Positions 1 through 10,678 of a stretch of 64,000 nucleotides of DNA are shown here, piece after piece. Source of the stretch: CAZENU01 sp965117035. Its GTDB lineage: Bacteria; Chloroflexota; Dehalococcoidia; Lucifugimonadales; CAZENU01. The notes beneath the pieces were generated by a model. It had not been told where the DNA came from and did not search any database. It worked only from the letters and a program-made list of their open reading frames with translations. The position numbers and the translations under genes were made by a program. The DNA is taken from assembly GCA_965117035.1 (NCBI GenBank), contig OZ220748.1, forward strand, positions 744,001 to 808,000, in the 5' to 3' direction. How positions within the stretch are numbered: the first letter of the stretch is position 1; every line of letters begins with the position of its first letter.

Positions 1-1898
1 CTCTCGTCGGCCCATCCGAGGTCCAGGACAACCGGCGCGTCACGGGCGGCCACGATGGCGGGCGGCGTCGCGAGTTCGGTCCGCGCCAGGGAGTCGTCGA
101 CGAAGCTCACGCCGGCGAGGCGCGGGTAGGAAGGCATCGCCGCGGCGAGCTCGTAACCGATGCCGCCGCTGAACAGCAGCCGGTAGAACTCGGTCGAGAC
201 CGGGTAGCGGTCCGGCAGCCGTGGAATCGTCCCGTACAGCCGGTTGCTGTAGAAGACCAGGTAGTCCGCCTCGGCCAGGTCGAACGACAGGTCCCGCAGC
301 TTGGCCTCGGTGTCGGCCTCGTACAGAGGCAGCCGCTCGATGCGGAAGCCGCCGACGTCCGGCAGGCCCTCCTCCCAGTGCTCCATCAGCACCAGCGAGC
401 CGGGCTCCGCGTTCTCGTTCAGCCACTCGGAGACCCGGACGCCGGGGTGGTCGTCCCGGTAGACCGCCGTGTAGGCGACGGCGTAGAAGGCGGTGCCGGC
501 GACCACGACAGCGGCGACGGCGGCGACGGCGAACCGGGCCGGACGTGCTCCCCCGGCCCGTCCGAGCCGGTCCCAGGCGGCGACCAGCATCCGCGAGCCG
601 AACAGCACCAGGAACGGTGTGACCGGCAGCAGGTACCGCAGGAACTTCACGTCGAACGCGCCCGTGATCAGCAGGTACGGGACGACCCACGCGAGCAGGA
701 TTACACCCGACCATGAGCCGTGCGCCCTGAACGGCAGCGTCGCCAGCAGCGCCGCGGAGGCGATGCCGGTGGCCAGCACGATGGCGGGCAGTCCGTTGGA
801 CAGCACCAGTATGGCCGCCGGAATGACCACGCCGGCCGCGACGTAGAGGGCGCCCATCCGGGGCCGCAGGCAGCGCAGCGCGGCGTACCCCAGCCCGGCC
901 CAGGCGAGCAGGCCCAGCGGCCAGCCCAGCCCCCAGGTCGAGAGCTGCCGGAAGTGGTACCAGAACGGGACAGTGTCGACGTACTGGCGCGTGTACGGGT
1001 AGTCCAGGATGCGCCGCACCATCTGCGACTGCTCCGACACCGCCTCGGAGAACCGCACCCAGTCGAGGAACATGTACGGCTGCGCGACAAACAGCACGGC
1101 GAGCGCCGCGGCCCCCGCCGCGGCAATGCCCGCGATGGCCGCGCGCACGGCGTCCTCGACCAGGATGCGGTCCCTGCCCTCCCGCAACGCGCCCAGGACG
1201 TAGACGACGTGCGCCGTGCCTAGCGCGAAGAATATCGGCAGCAGGCTGGCCTTCGTCGCCATACCCAGGCCGACGAAGACGCCGGCGAGTATCGAGTCCC
1301 GCATCCGGCCGTCGGCGCCGACGCGCACCATGAAGTACAGCGCGGCCACTGCGCACAGGGTCGCTATCGTGTCCACCGCGAAGAAGTGGCTGAGCTGGAC
1401 GTGGATAACCGCCAGCGCGACCAGCGCGGCCGCCACCACCGCCTCGCGCCGCCCGAACATGCGCCGGCCCAGCAGGTAGACGACGGCCACCGTCCCCACG
1501 TCCGCCAGGGCGGATATCGCCCTGCCCAGGGCCCGCAGATCGTGCCCGCCACACGGGGAGTACAGCGGCAGGCCGGGGACGCTCTCGTAGGCGGACGCCG
1601 CGATGCTGAGCGCGTAGAGCGGGAAGCTGCCGTAGGGGAACCACCTCGGGTTCCACGGGCTCTGCTCGGCGTCAAGCAGCACGCCGACGTCCGCGATGGA
1701 CGGCAGCGAGAGCTCCGCGACGCGCGTAAGGATCGCCCGCTCGTCCGGGTGCGGCGTGTAGCAGTACCCAGAGTCCCAGTCGACCCCGTAGAGCCGCAAC
1801 GCCGCCGCGACGATCACGATCGCGGCAATCGCGACGACATCGAGCCGGTCGAACCTCCGGCCGCTCCCCAGGGGATTCAGCTTGCTGGCTAGCTGCAT
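1..1898 (-). CDS. GT39-like membrane glycosyltransferase (partial, C-terminus outside window)
   Basis: The frame is open from an ATG at 1898 to the window edge, giving about 632 residues without a stop. After a short cytoplasmic N-terminus there is a first hydrophobic helix (about residues 20-36), then an acidic loop D40-W-D42 and a HPDE motif at 50-53. This is the usual layout of the GT39/ArnT/PMT superfamily, where the acidic residues after helix 1 are catalytic. Many further hydrophobic helices follow. Such enzymes move a sugar from a polyprenyl-phosphate donor to protein, lipid or glycan on the outer face of the membrane; the acceptor cannot be read here. The gene lies upstream of, and on the same strand as, nothing else in the window. 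Family is fairly certain, substrate unknown. Confidence 0.8.
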   Translation of the reverse strand, partial: MQLASKLNPLGSGRRFDRLDVVAIAAIVIVAAALRLYGVDWDSGYCYTPHPDERAILTRVAELSLPSIADVGVLLDAEQSPWNPRWFPYGSFPLYALSIAASAYESVPGLPLYSPCGGHDLRALGRAISALADVGTVAVVYLLGRRMFGRREAVVAAALVALAVIHVQLSHFFAVDTIATLCAVAALYFMVRVGADGRMRDSILAGVFVGLGMATKASLLPIFFALGTAHVVYVLGALREGRDRILVEDAVRAAIAGIAAAGAAALAVLFVAQPYMFLDWVRFSEAVSEQSQMVRRILDYPYTRQYVDTVPFWYHFRQLSTWGLGWPLGLLAWAGLGYAALRCLRPRMGALYVAAGVVIPAAILVLSNGLPAIVLATGIASAALLATLPFRAHGSWSGVILLAWVVPYLLITGAFDVKFLRYLLPVTPFLVLFGSRMLVAAWDRLGRAGGARPARFAVAAVAAVVVAGTAFYAVAYTAVYRDDHPGVRVSEWLNENAEPGSLVLMEHWEEGLPDVGGFRIERLPLYEADTEAKLRDLSFDLAEADYLVFYSNRLYGTIPRLPDRYPVSTEFYRLLFSGGIGYELAAAMPSYPRLAGVSFVDDSLARTELATPPAIVAARDAPVVLDLGWADE

Positions 1899-1960
1899 TG
1901 ACTTAGTCTAGCCTGAGAGAGCGCGGCGTGGACAGTCCGGCGTTCGAACGGACGCGCCGC

Positions 1961-3244
1961 CTACCCGCCTCGAGCGGCCTGTGCCGTCGACGGAGACGGG
2001 CCGGCCTTCCCTACTCCCCTGAGGTCGGAGGAGCGCGCATAGGCCAGCACGTAGAAAAAGGCCGTCACGGCCGCGCCGAGTATCATCGTCGCCCGCGGGC
2101 CGATCAGCTCCGAGCTCACGCCGCCGACGAGCCACGCCAGCGTCAGCATCTGCATGTTGATCGCCATCAGCCCCATGACCCGCCCACGCATCTCGTCGGA
2201 CGCAGTGACCTGCAGCGCGGTGCGGACCGCGGTCGACCACCATACGATCAGGATGCCAAACCCGAACGACACCGCCGAAGACAGCCACAGGGTCGTGGAG
2301 AAGGCGAACACGACCATAAGGGCCAGGAAGAGCACGGCCGAGGTCGTGAGCAGCAGCGCGAGCGAACGGACGTTGCCCGCCGCGATGAGAGTCGCCGATC
2401 CGACGAGCCCGCCCAGACCCATCGCCGCCAACAGCGTGCCGTAGCCCTCGGCGCCCGCGCCGAGCACGTCCCGGACGTATCGCGGCACCAGCGGCAAGTA
2501 CATTCCCGCGAACACGAGCAGGAAGCCCAGGAAGAGCAGCCACCGCAGGGCGGGCGTGGCCATCGCGTAGCGCAGCCCCTCCCGGAGGTCGTCCATAACG
2601 GAGGTGTCCCCCGGACGCGGCGCCGGTCCCTTCACGCGGACCAGCGAAGCGAAGGCCGCGGCCGCCGCCCCGACCGCGCCGATCGCGTAGAACGCGGCAT
2701 CTACCCCGAACCGCGCGATCAGGAAGCCCCCAAGCGCCGGTCCTCCCACTGCCGAAACGGTCGTGGCCATCCCGAAGAACGCGTTCGCGCTGAAAACCCG
2801 GTCCCGCCCGACAACGTCGACGACCAGCGTCTGGCTGAGGGTAACCCCAAAGGAGGCCGCGGCCGCCGCTGCGAACGCGAGGACGATGACGTGGTACAGC
2901 TCTATCGCATCTACCGCGATCAGCGCGCCGGTAGCGGCCCCGCATACCGCGAAGGTCAGCCTCGTCCAGACGAGCAGCGCGCGACGGTCCGCGCGGTCCG
3001 CGAACACGCCGCCGAACAGCGCGAGGACTGCGACGGGTATGGCCGGCAGCCCGTTGGCGAGGCCGACCCACGCGTCGGAGTCGGTCATGGCGAGCACCAG
3101 CCAGGCCTGCGCCATCGTGCGCAGGTGGAAGCCCACCATGCCGAAGATGTTGTCGAGCAGCAGGTACGGGAAGCGCGGCACGCGCAGCGTGGCGACGGCC
3201 GCCATGCTCGTCAGCGACGGAGCCCCCGGCAGCCTGCCCGCCAT
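1961..3244 (-). CDS. MFS transporter (EntS/MFS_3-like exporter)
   Basis: A 427-residue protein with about twelve hydrophobic segments. The N-terminal half carries the MFS loop 2-3 signature in the form GGVFADRADRRALL, and the second half has the related EMRGRVMGL segment, both typical of the EntS/MFS_3 drug and siderophore exporter branch. It would use the proton gradient to export a small molecule; the substrate cannot be told. It lies 32 bp downstream of the aminotransferase gene on the same strand, so the two may be cotranscribed. The first eight residues are not needed for the fold and M14 is an alternative start. Confidence 0.85.
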   Translation of the reverse strand: MAGRLPGAPSLTSMAAVATLRVPRFPYLLLDNIFGMVGFHLRTMAQAWLVLAMTDSDAWVGLANGLPAIPVAVLALFGGVFADRADRRALLVWTRLTFAVCGAATGALIAVDAIELYHVIVLAFAAAAAASFGVTLSQTLVVDVVGRDRVFSANAFFGMATTVSAVGGPALGGFLIARFGVDAAFYAIGAVGAAAAAFASLVRVKGPAPRPGDTSVMDDLREGLRYAMATPALRWLLFLGFLLVFAGMYLPLVPRYVRDVLGAGAEGYGTLLAAMGLGGLVGSATLIAAGNVRSLALLLTTSAVLFLALMVVFAFSTTLWLSSAVSFGFGILIVWWSTAVRTALQVTASDEMRGRVMGLMAINMQMLTLAWLVGGVSSELIGPRATMILGAAVTAFFYVLAYARSSDLRGVGKAGPSPSTAQAARGG

Positions 3245-3276
3245 CGGTACTCAGCCGTTTCCCGGGACTTGCGTGG

Positions 3277-4179
3277 CTACCGGGAGACAGACCGCAGGGC
3301 CTGGTCGACCACGTCCACGCCCACCGCCTCGCCCCACGCGGCGAGAAGCTGCTGCGTGATCGGCCCGGGCTTGCCATCCCCTACCTGGCGGTGGTCCACC
3401 ACCGTCAGCGGCAGCACGCACGGGCTCGTGCTCGTGAAGAAGGCCTCGTCCGCCGTGTACAGGTCGTAAGGCTGCAGGTCCTCCTCGACGACCGGAATGT
3501 CGAGCTGCCTGGCGAGGTCGAACACCATGCCGCGGGAGACGCCCTGCAGGATGGCGCGGTCGCCGGGCGAGCGGATCACGCCGTCGGTCACCAGCAGCAC
3601 GTTGTAGCCGATGCCCTCGGTCAGGTTCCCCTCGTTGTCGGTCAGGATGGCCCAGGCGCCAGGATCGGCGTCGTTCGCCTCCAGCTCCGCCAGCGTGAAG
3701 TTCATCCTGCTGTAGTGCTTCACCTTCGGGTCCAGCGACTCGGGCGAGTAGCTGCGGGTGCGCGTGATGACGCCGTGCATACCGTTCTCGTACCCGTCCC
3801 TGTAACGGCCGAAGTCGATCGGGTAGACCCTGACGCATACGGTCGGCGGCCCGGCCTCGTAGGCCCTGCCCTTGCCCCGCGTCACGAACTGGGTGATGTT
3901 GAAGTCGCCGCCCTCGGGGCGCAGGTGCTCGTTGCGCCGTATCGTCTCCTCGCTGACGTCGATCATCTCCTGGGCCGAAAGGCCGGCGTCGATGCGGACG
4001 TACTTCAGCGACCGGTACAGACGGTCGACGTGCTCCTTCATGCGGAAGCTCTTGCCGCCGAACGTCCGCGCCACGTCGAAGACGACGTCGGCCACCTGGA
4101 ACCCGCGGTCCGTCGGATCGATCTTGACCTGGCTGTCGGGCACCCATTCGCCGTTGAAGTAGGCCGTGAACTCGGTCAT
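3277..4179 (-). CDS. PLP class IV aminotransferase (BCAT / D-amino acid aminotransferase-like)
   Basis: A 300-residue protein of the usual length for fold-type IV aminotransferases. The likely PLP lysine is K154 in VKHYSRMN, followed by the family motif around E188 (GNLTEG) and the phosphate-binding TSTSP segment near the C-terminus. It would move an amino group between branched-chain or D-amino acids and a keto acid in the cytoplasm. Residues that separate IlvE from Dat or PabC are not decisive here, so no symbol is given. It is the first gene of a possible two-gene unit with the MFS exporter. The ATG at 4179 has a GGAGGGG-type ribosome site just upstream. Confidence 0.85.
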   Translation of the reverse strand: MTEFTAYFNGEWVPDSQVKIDPTDRGFQVADVVFDVARTFGGKSFRMKEHVDRLYRSLKYVRIDAGLSAQEMIDVSEETIRRNEHLRPEGGDFNITQFVTRGKGRAYEAGPPTVCVRVYPIDFGRYRDGYENGMHGVITRTRSYSPESLDPKVKHYSRMNFTLAELEANDADPGAWAILTDNEGNLTEGIGYNVLLVTDGVIRSPGDRAILQGVSRGMVFDLARQLDIPVVEEDLQPYDLYTADEAFFTSTSPCVLPLTVVDHRQVGDGKPGPITQQLLAAWGEAVGVDVVDQALRSVSR

Positions 4180-4280
4180 GACACCCCTCCCTGGACTCCG
4201 TAGACTCCGTCACCCGAAAGGCGCGGCGAATTATACCCGAATCGCCGGTTCCTGGGCAGCCGAAACGGCGTGTACCCAGG

Positions 4281-4410
4281 CAACCGTTCAGAGTCGAGGG
4301 GACACCAAACCCGTTCGCCCCGAGTACCCCGACGCTTCGTGGGGACGCCTGACCCGTTCGCCCCGAGTGCCCCGACGCTTCGTCGGGGTGTATCGAGGGG
4401 CCGCCCACCA
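4281..4410 (+). repeat. Dispersed GTTCAGAGT / ACCCGTTCGCCCCGAGT repeat
   Basis: The 17-mer ACCCGTTCGCCCCGAGT occurs twice here (4309-4325 and 4352-4368), each followed by a CCCGACGCTTCGT arm. The left flank GTTCAGAGT resembles the left end of the MITE-like element at 25013-25139, which carries the same 17-mer. A one-base variant lies at 13832-13848. This looks like a degenerate or composite copy of a small non-coding repeat family. Confidence 0.6.
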
Positions 4411-4453
4411 AGTGCGGGCGAGGCTCAGCACCAGCTACGTAGCCAGCGTGGAC

Positions 4454-4497
4454 TTGACATGCTATATCGCACTACGATATATTGACGCGCGATATAT
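4454..4497 (+). promoter_or_regulatory. padR promoter with palindromic operator
   Basis: TTGACA at 4454-4459 and TATATT at 4478-4483 are separated by 18 bp. Within the spacer and -10 lies a perfect inverted repeat TATATCG-N5-CGATATA (4463-4481), and a third half-site CGATATAT lies at 4490-4497. This arrangement fits a PadR dimer blocking its own promoter. Confidence 0.75.
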
Positions 4498-4557
4498 TTC
4501 GGACACGTACATACCCGAATCACAGCCGACACGTTCGAGAACGAGGTGAGTTCGACA

Positions 4558-4923
4558 TTGACTAATGAGAGCCCCCTGCACCTGCTCCCTCTTCCCGTGG
4601 CCCAACTGCACATCCTGCTGGCCCTCGCAACCGGAGACAAGCATGGCTACGCCATCATGCGAGAGGTAGAGGTCCTGACGGCAGGCTCGGTGACCATGGG
4701 GCCGGGCACGCTGTACGGGACGATCAAGAAGATGCTGAAGTCCGGGACCGTCGAGGAGAGCGAGGAACGGCCGGACCCCGCGTTGGACGATCAGCGTCGC
4801 CGGTACTACCGGATCACCGGAATGGGCAGACGCGTGCTCGATGCCGAGGTCGACCGGATGGAGCAGCTCACTCGTACCGCCAGGTACATGCGGGCTGCTC
4901 CCGTGCGAGGGCCCGGCGCCTGA
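4558..4923 (+). CDS. PadR family transcriptional regulator
   Basis: A 121-residue winged-helix protein with the PadR core: an N-terminal LHILLAL helix, HGYAIMREVE, then GPGTLYGTIKKMLKSG, and the wing with DQRRRYYRIT followed by GRRVL. It would bind DNA as a dimer and release it on sensing a small molecule. The TTG at 4558 is preferred over the upstream GTG at 4546 because GAGGTGAG sits seven bases before the TTG. Its promoter carries a perfect palindrome that is likely its own operator. It ends one base before the next gene, a coupling typical of PadR regulators and the membrane protein or transporter they control. Confidence 0.9.
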   Translation: MTNESPLHLLPLPVAQLHILLALATGDKHGYAIMREVEVLTAGSVTMGPGTLYGTIKKMLKSGTVEESEERPDPALDDQRRRYYRITGMGRRVLDAEVDRMEQLTRTARYMRAAPVRGPGA

Positions 4924-4924
4924 C

Positions 4925-5815
4925 ATGCTGTCCGAACGGGTGTACCGCTGGCTGCTGTCCGCCTATCCGAGGGAGCATCGGCGCGAATACGGGGAGCTGA
5001 TGGCTCAGCTGTTTCGCGACCGGATGCGTCGTGATGGCGCGGGCCTCAGGGGACCGATTGTCTGGCTTCACATGCTTCTCGACCTCGTTGGAGCCGCATT
5101 CGAAGAGCACAACCAAGGAGCCAACGTGAGAAAGCTGGTGAGTATCGGAGTCGCGACGGCCGTCGTGCTGGTAGCCGGTGGCATCGGAATAGGAACACTC
5201 CTGGCCCAGTCCAGGGGCGAAGTGGTGCTCTATGTGCTGGAAAACACCAGGACCTTCGCCTTACCAGGGACAGGATCGGAGGATATCGCCGAGGCGATGC
5301 ATCAGGCCGTGGAAGACGGAGCCATCCGCCAGGAAGCAGCGGACGAGATTGTGAAGGCCTTCGAGGAAGGAGATGGCCCGGCCGATGAGTGGCTGCGCGA
5401 ATTCGGCGCCGCCGGAGCAGCTGAGGCGTTGCGGCAGGCCGCGGAGGAAGGGGAGATCCCGCGGGATACGGCAGACGTTCTTCTCCAAATAGTCGAAGAA
5501 CGGCTCGCGGGTGGTACGGCATCCCTGGGGGAACAGCGGCAAATCGTTGTGCTGGAGGACGCCACGACCCTGATGTTCTCCGGAACGGGACCGGAAGGTG
5601 TCGCTGAGACGCTGCGTCAGGCGGTGCAGAGGGGCGCCATGTCGCAGGACACGGCGGACAAGATAGCGCAGGCATTCGCGGGGGATGGGTCGGCAATTGT
5701 GTGGCAATACGAAGGCGAGACAGACGGCGTCGCCGGAGCGGTGCGGCAGGCCGTGGAAGACGGTGTGATTTCGCAGGCGCTGGCCGACTTGATTCTCCTA
5801 CCGCCACAGTGGTAG
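4925..5815 (+). CDS. PadR-linked membrane protein with duplicated helical repeats
   Basis: A 296-residue protein starting at ATG 4925, one base after padR stops. Residues 1-60 hold the YPREHRREYGELMAQ region found in many PadR-coupled proteins and permease prefixes. One transmembrane helix lies at about 71-94. The rest is two modules of about 95 residues (97-195 and 205-296). Each opens with a beta-like VVL...E.(T/A)T segment and GTG, then carries two helical repeats of the pattern AEALRQA-E-G-I---TAD (about 119-146, 163-190, 223-250, 267-290). I do not recognise the repeat domain; it loosely recalls SHOCT helices. It is probably anchored in the membrane with the repeats on one side. Function unknown. 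Confidence 0.8.
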   Translation: MLSERVYRWLLSAYPREHRREYGELMAQLFRDRMRRDGAGLRGPIVWLHMLLDLVGAAFEEHNQGANVRKLVSIGVATAVVLVAGGIGIGTLLAQSRGEVVLYVLENTRTFALPGTGSEDIAEAMHQAVEDGAIRQEAADEIVKAFEEGDGPADEWLREFGAAGAAEALRQAAEEGEIPRDTADVLLQIVEERLAGGTASLGEQRQIVVLEDATTLMFSGTGPEGVAETLRQAVQRGAMSQDTADKIAQAFAGDGSAIVWQYEGETDGVAGAVRQAVEDGVISQALADLILLPPQW

Positions 5816-5864
5816 CTTTCCGGCGTTGCGGCCAGGCCCGCGCAGGGGGGCGGCAATAGAAATC

Positions 5865-5892
5865 GAGGGCATCCCCGGCCGGGGACGCCCTC
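5865..5892. other. 28-bp near-perfect palindrome upstream of hppA
   Basis: GAGGGC...GGGGACGCCCTC forms a 28-bp palindrome with a single mismatched position, ending 15 bp before the proposed hppA start. It could fold as a hairpin that ends transcription of the upstream unit or affects hppA translation. There is no T tract. Confidence 0.5.
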
Positions 5893-5907
5893 TTGCGGAG
5901 TCAGACC

Positions 5908-8022
<2,115 letters not shown>

Positions 8023-8038
8023 TGTCGAGGAGGGCTGA

Positions 8039-8992
8039 GTGGCGCAAGATATGAACGACTTCGTTATCCGCACCGAGGGGTTGACGAAACGCTACGGCGA
8101 CGTGCTGGCCGTCGACCAGCTCTCGATGGAGGTCCGGCGGGGACACGTCTACGGGCTCCTGGGCCCGAACGGCTCCGGCAAGACCACCACGATGGGGATG
8201 CTGCTCGGCCTCGTCAGCCCGACTTCCGGCACGTTCAGCCTCTTCGGCGGAACGGACGACCACCGCAGGGCGCTGCACCGCGTCGGCGCGATAGTGGAGA
8301 CGCCGTCGTTCTACCCGTACCTGTCGGGACGGCGGAACCTCGCCTACTTCCAGGGCGTCACAGGGCGCGGCTCCCCCGAGGAGATAGACGAGCTGCTCGA
8401 CACGGTCGGTCTCCTGGCCCGCGGGGACAGCAAGTTCCAGACATACTCGCTCGGCATGAAGCAGCGCCTTGGACTCGCCTACGCCATGCTCGGCGACCCC
8501 GAGCTGCTGTTTCTCGACGAGCCGACGAACGGCATGGACCCCGAGGGCATGATCGAGGTGCGTGACCTCATACGCAGCCTGGGCACCGATGGGCGCACCG
8601 TGCTGCTGTCCAGCCATCTTCTCCACGAGGTCGAGCAGGTCTGCGACAGCGTCACGATCATCTCGAAGGGCAAGCTGATCGCGCAGGGCGAGGTCGCCGA
8701 GCTGCTGCGCTCCCGCGGAAGCGAGCAGGTCCGCCTGAGAACGACGGACAACGCCAGGGCCGTCGAGATTCTCTCGGCGCTCGAGTGGGTAGACGCCGTG
8801 ACGACGGAGGGTGACTTCCTGCACGCGTCGGCGCCGCAGGAGCGCTCGGCGGACCTGACTGCCGCCCTGAGCCAGTCCGAAGTCTACGTGGCCGAGATGG
8901 GGCCGGTCGGAACTTCCCTCGAACAGTACTTCCTCGAAGTAACAGGGAGCGACGACACCCACGATCCACAGGAATATATCACCGCCCATTAG
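8039..8992 (+). CDS. ABC-2 type exporter, ATP-binding subunit
   Basis: A 317-residue ABC ATPase with Walker A GPNGSGKTTT, the signature SLGMKQRLGLA, Walker B LLFLDEPTNGMDP and the switch His in LLSSHLL. The C-terminal extension of about 90 residues is typical of CcmA/DrrA/BcrA-type exporters. It would drive export by the permease encoded at 9314. The GTG at 8039 follows a GAGGAGGG ribosome site. A small HicB-like gene sits between it and the permease. The substrate is unknown; lipids, antibiotics and peptides are usual for the class. Confidence 0.92.
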   Translation: MAQDMNDFVIRTEGLTKRYGDVLAVDQLSMEVRRGHVYGLLGPNGSGKTTTMGMLLGLVSPTSGTFSLFGGTDDHRRALHRVGAIVETPSFYPYLSGRRNLAYFQGVTGRGSPEEIDELLDTVGLLARGDSKFQTYSLGMKQRLGLAYAMLGDPELLFLDEPTNGMDPEGMIEVRDLIRSLGTDGRTVLLSSHLLHEVEQVCDSVTIISKGKLIAQGEVAELLRSRGSEQVRLRTTDNARAVEILSALEWVDAVTTEGDFLHASAPQERSADLTAALSQSEVYVAEMGPVGTSLEQYFLEVTGSDDTHDPQEYITAH

Positions 8993-9025
8993 AGTCCCGC
9001 TTGCACAGAACGGAGGTGACCACTC

Positions 9026-9277
9026 GTGAACGAGGCTTCCATCCGACTACACGTCGAGCCGCTCGAAGAAGGCGGGTTCGTTGCGACGAGTCCCGATGTC
9101 CCGGGCCTGGTAGCGGAAGGACGCAGCATCACTGAAACAGTCGAGATCGCGCAGGGCCTCGTGCGCAAGATCGCCGAGTCGTGCATCGACCACGGCGACC
9201 CGCTGCCTCCGGCCCTGACGACGCTCTCGGGAGAGGACGTCGCGGTCGATCTGCTGGTACCCGCCAGCGTGCCGTAG
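9026..9277 (+). CDS. HicB-like small protein (DUF1902/HicB fold)
   Basis: An 83-residue protein with the HicB start pattern: a first strand, then EGGFVATSPDVPGLVAEG, then SITETVEIAQGLV. This is the partly degraded RNase H-like fold of HicB antitoxins. No HicA-like gene (a small dsRNA-binding-fold protein) is found next to it, and it lacks a C-terminal DNA-binding domain. It has its own GGAGGTGA ribosome site and lies in the same direction between the ABC ATPase and permease, so it is most likely part of that operon. It may be a solitary HicB with a different role. Confidence 0.75.
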   Translation: MNEASIRLHVEPLEEGGFVATSPDVPGLVAEGRSITETVEIAQGLVRKIAESCIDHGDPLPPALTTLSGEDVAVDLLVPASVP

Positions 9278-9313
9278 TAGAGACGTATTGAAGGCGGAAC
9301 GGAAGGAGTTCGA

Positions 9314-10378
9314 ATGATTGTCGACGTGGCCCGGCTCACGGTCTGGGAGTGGTACAAGCTGCGGCGCCGCTGGATGCCGTACATCCTCGCGGCCATCGCC
9401 GTGCTGTTGACCCAGCTCCTCATGTGGCTCGGCTACAGCGCCTACCACAACCAGACGATGCAGCAGGTCTTCTCCGGCGGCTCCTCCTCCTACGGGTTCT
9501 CCACGGAGGTCGACGGCGAGCTCGTGGAGATATCGGTGTCGTGCGTCGATCTCGTCAACGGCCGCATGCCCGAGAACATCGACCGCCTCCCGGAGGGTGA
9601 ACGCGAAGCGTTCCTGGCCGACATGGAAAGATTCCGGGAGGAGAGCTGCGACGCTACGAACCCGCGCGAGGCTTTCCGCGAAGCGTTCGTGATGCCGGAC
9701 TCCATCACCGGCGCCGTCGAAGCCTCCATCTTCGTCGGCCCGATCCTCATCATGGTCCTCGCCGTGTCGTCGATTGGTGCGGAGTACGGTCTGGGCACGC
9801 TCAGGACGACCCTCACGAGGGGCACCGGCCGCTGGCAACTCCTCGCGTCCCGCATGATCCTGCTCGTGCTGGCCGCTGCAGCGGGGCTCTTGGTCGTGGC
9901 CGCCGCGGCGGCCATCGGGAGCGTGGTCGCCGCCGTCATCCCGCCAGGCGAGGACGGCGGGATTGCCGACCTGGGCAAGTGGTCGGACGTGGCAATCATG
10001 TTCGTAAAGGCCGTCTACTCCCTCGCGCCCTACATCGCGCTCGGCATCTTCCTCGCCGTGCTGACGCAGTCGACCGGCACCGGCCTCGCCGCCTCCCTCG
10101 GGTACTACGTCGTGGAGCTGATCGTCGTCCCCATCATCGGGAACTACGAGCGCGTGGAGTGGATCAGGGACGCGATACTTGGACACAACGTGACCGCGTG
10201 GCTCCAGACCGGCTTCGTCGAGGTGGACGTGGACCTCGACGAGGGCGCGCAGGCCGCGGCGAACCAGCCCGACACCCTGCAGGCGTTCCTGGTCATCCTG
10301 GCGTACATCGTGGTACTGGTCGCCGCCACGTTCACGCTCTTCCTCCGCCGCGACATCACCGGCGCCAAAGGCGGCTGA
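9314..10378 (+). CDS. ABC-2 type exporter, membrane subunit
   Basis: A 354-residue membrane protein. The N-terminal VWEWYKLRRRW amphipathic segment and first helix (about 24-43) are typical of ABC-2 permeases. A large external loop follows (about 45-130), then five more helices; the SIGAEYGLGTLRTTLTRG coupling segment after helix 2 is the family hallmark. It pairs with the ATPase at 8039. The large loop has two cysteines (in SVSCVD and EESCD) that could form a disulfide outside the cell. It has a good ribosome site (GGAAGGAG). Confidence 0.88.
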   Translation: MIVDVARLTVWEWYKLRRRWMPYILAAIAVLLTQLLMWLGYSAYHNQTMQQVFSGGSSSYGFSTEVDGELVEISVSCVDLVNGRMPENIDRLPEGEREAFLADMERFREESCDATNPREAFREAFVMPDSITGAVEASIFVGPILIMVLAVSSIGAEYGLGTLRTTLTRGTGRWQLLASRMILLVLAAAAGLLVVAAAAAIGSVVAAVIPPGEDGGIADLGKWSDVAIMFVKAVYSLAPYIALGIFLAVLTQSTGTGLAASLGYYVVELIVVPIIGNYERVEWIRDAILGHNVTAWLQTGFVEVDVDLDEGAQAAANQPDTLQAFLVILAYIVVLVAATFTLFLRRDITGAKGG

Positions 10379-10389
10379 CGCATCCTCTT

Positions 10390-10489
10390 GTCGTCCTGAG
10401 CGACGCCGAAGGACCTGGGGTGGGGGCGGCTCGACGTGGCCGGCATGTCGTCCCGACCCTCCCAGGCACCTCACTGCGTTCGGGGTGAC
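10390..10489 (+). repeat. ~100-bp REP-like repeat, unit 1 (type A)
   Basis: Starts GTCGTCCTGAGCGA and ends with GTTCGGGGTGAC. The arms around ACCTGGGG and CCCAGG are imperfectly complementary, so a hairpin is likely. The centre (GGCTCGACGTGGCCGGC) matches unit 4. Confidence 0.75.
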
Positions 10490-10533
10490 ATCACCCGGCG
10501 TACCTCACGCTGCCAGGCGGATGCGACGAGTCT

Positions 10534-10630
10534 GTCGTCCTGAGCGAAGCCGAAGGACCTGGGGCGGGGGCCATTCGACCCTGACAGTGCAGGCCACCCC
10601 ACCCCAGGCACCTCACTCCGTTCGGCGCGC
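10534..10630 (+). repeat. ~100-bp REP-like repeat, unit 2 (type B)
   Basis: Nearly identical to unit 3 over its full length, including the centre ATTCGACCCTGACAGTGCAG. It ends 48 bp before the GIY-YIG gene. Confidence 0.8.
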
Positions 10631-10678
10631 CAGGACCACTGACGGTGCTACAATGCCGCCCTCGGGCGCGTCGATTGG

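Noticed and set aside
4841..4924. Longer N-terminus for the PadR-linked membrane protein
   Set aside because: It would overlap the padR coding region out of frame with a low-quality sequence; ATG 4925 fits the coupled layout.
9278..9313. HicA toxin next to the HicB-like gene
   Set aside because: Neither flank has room for, or shows, a small HicA-like frame.
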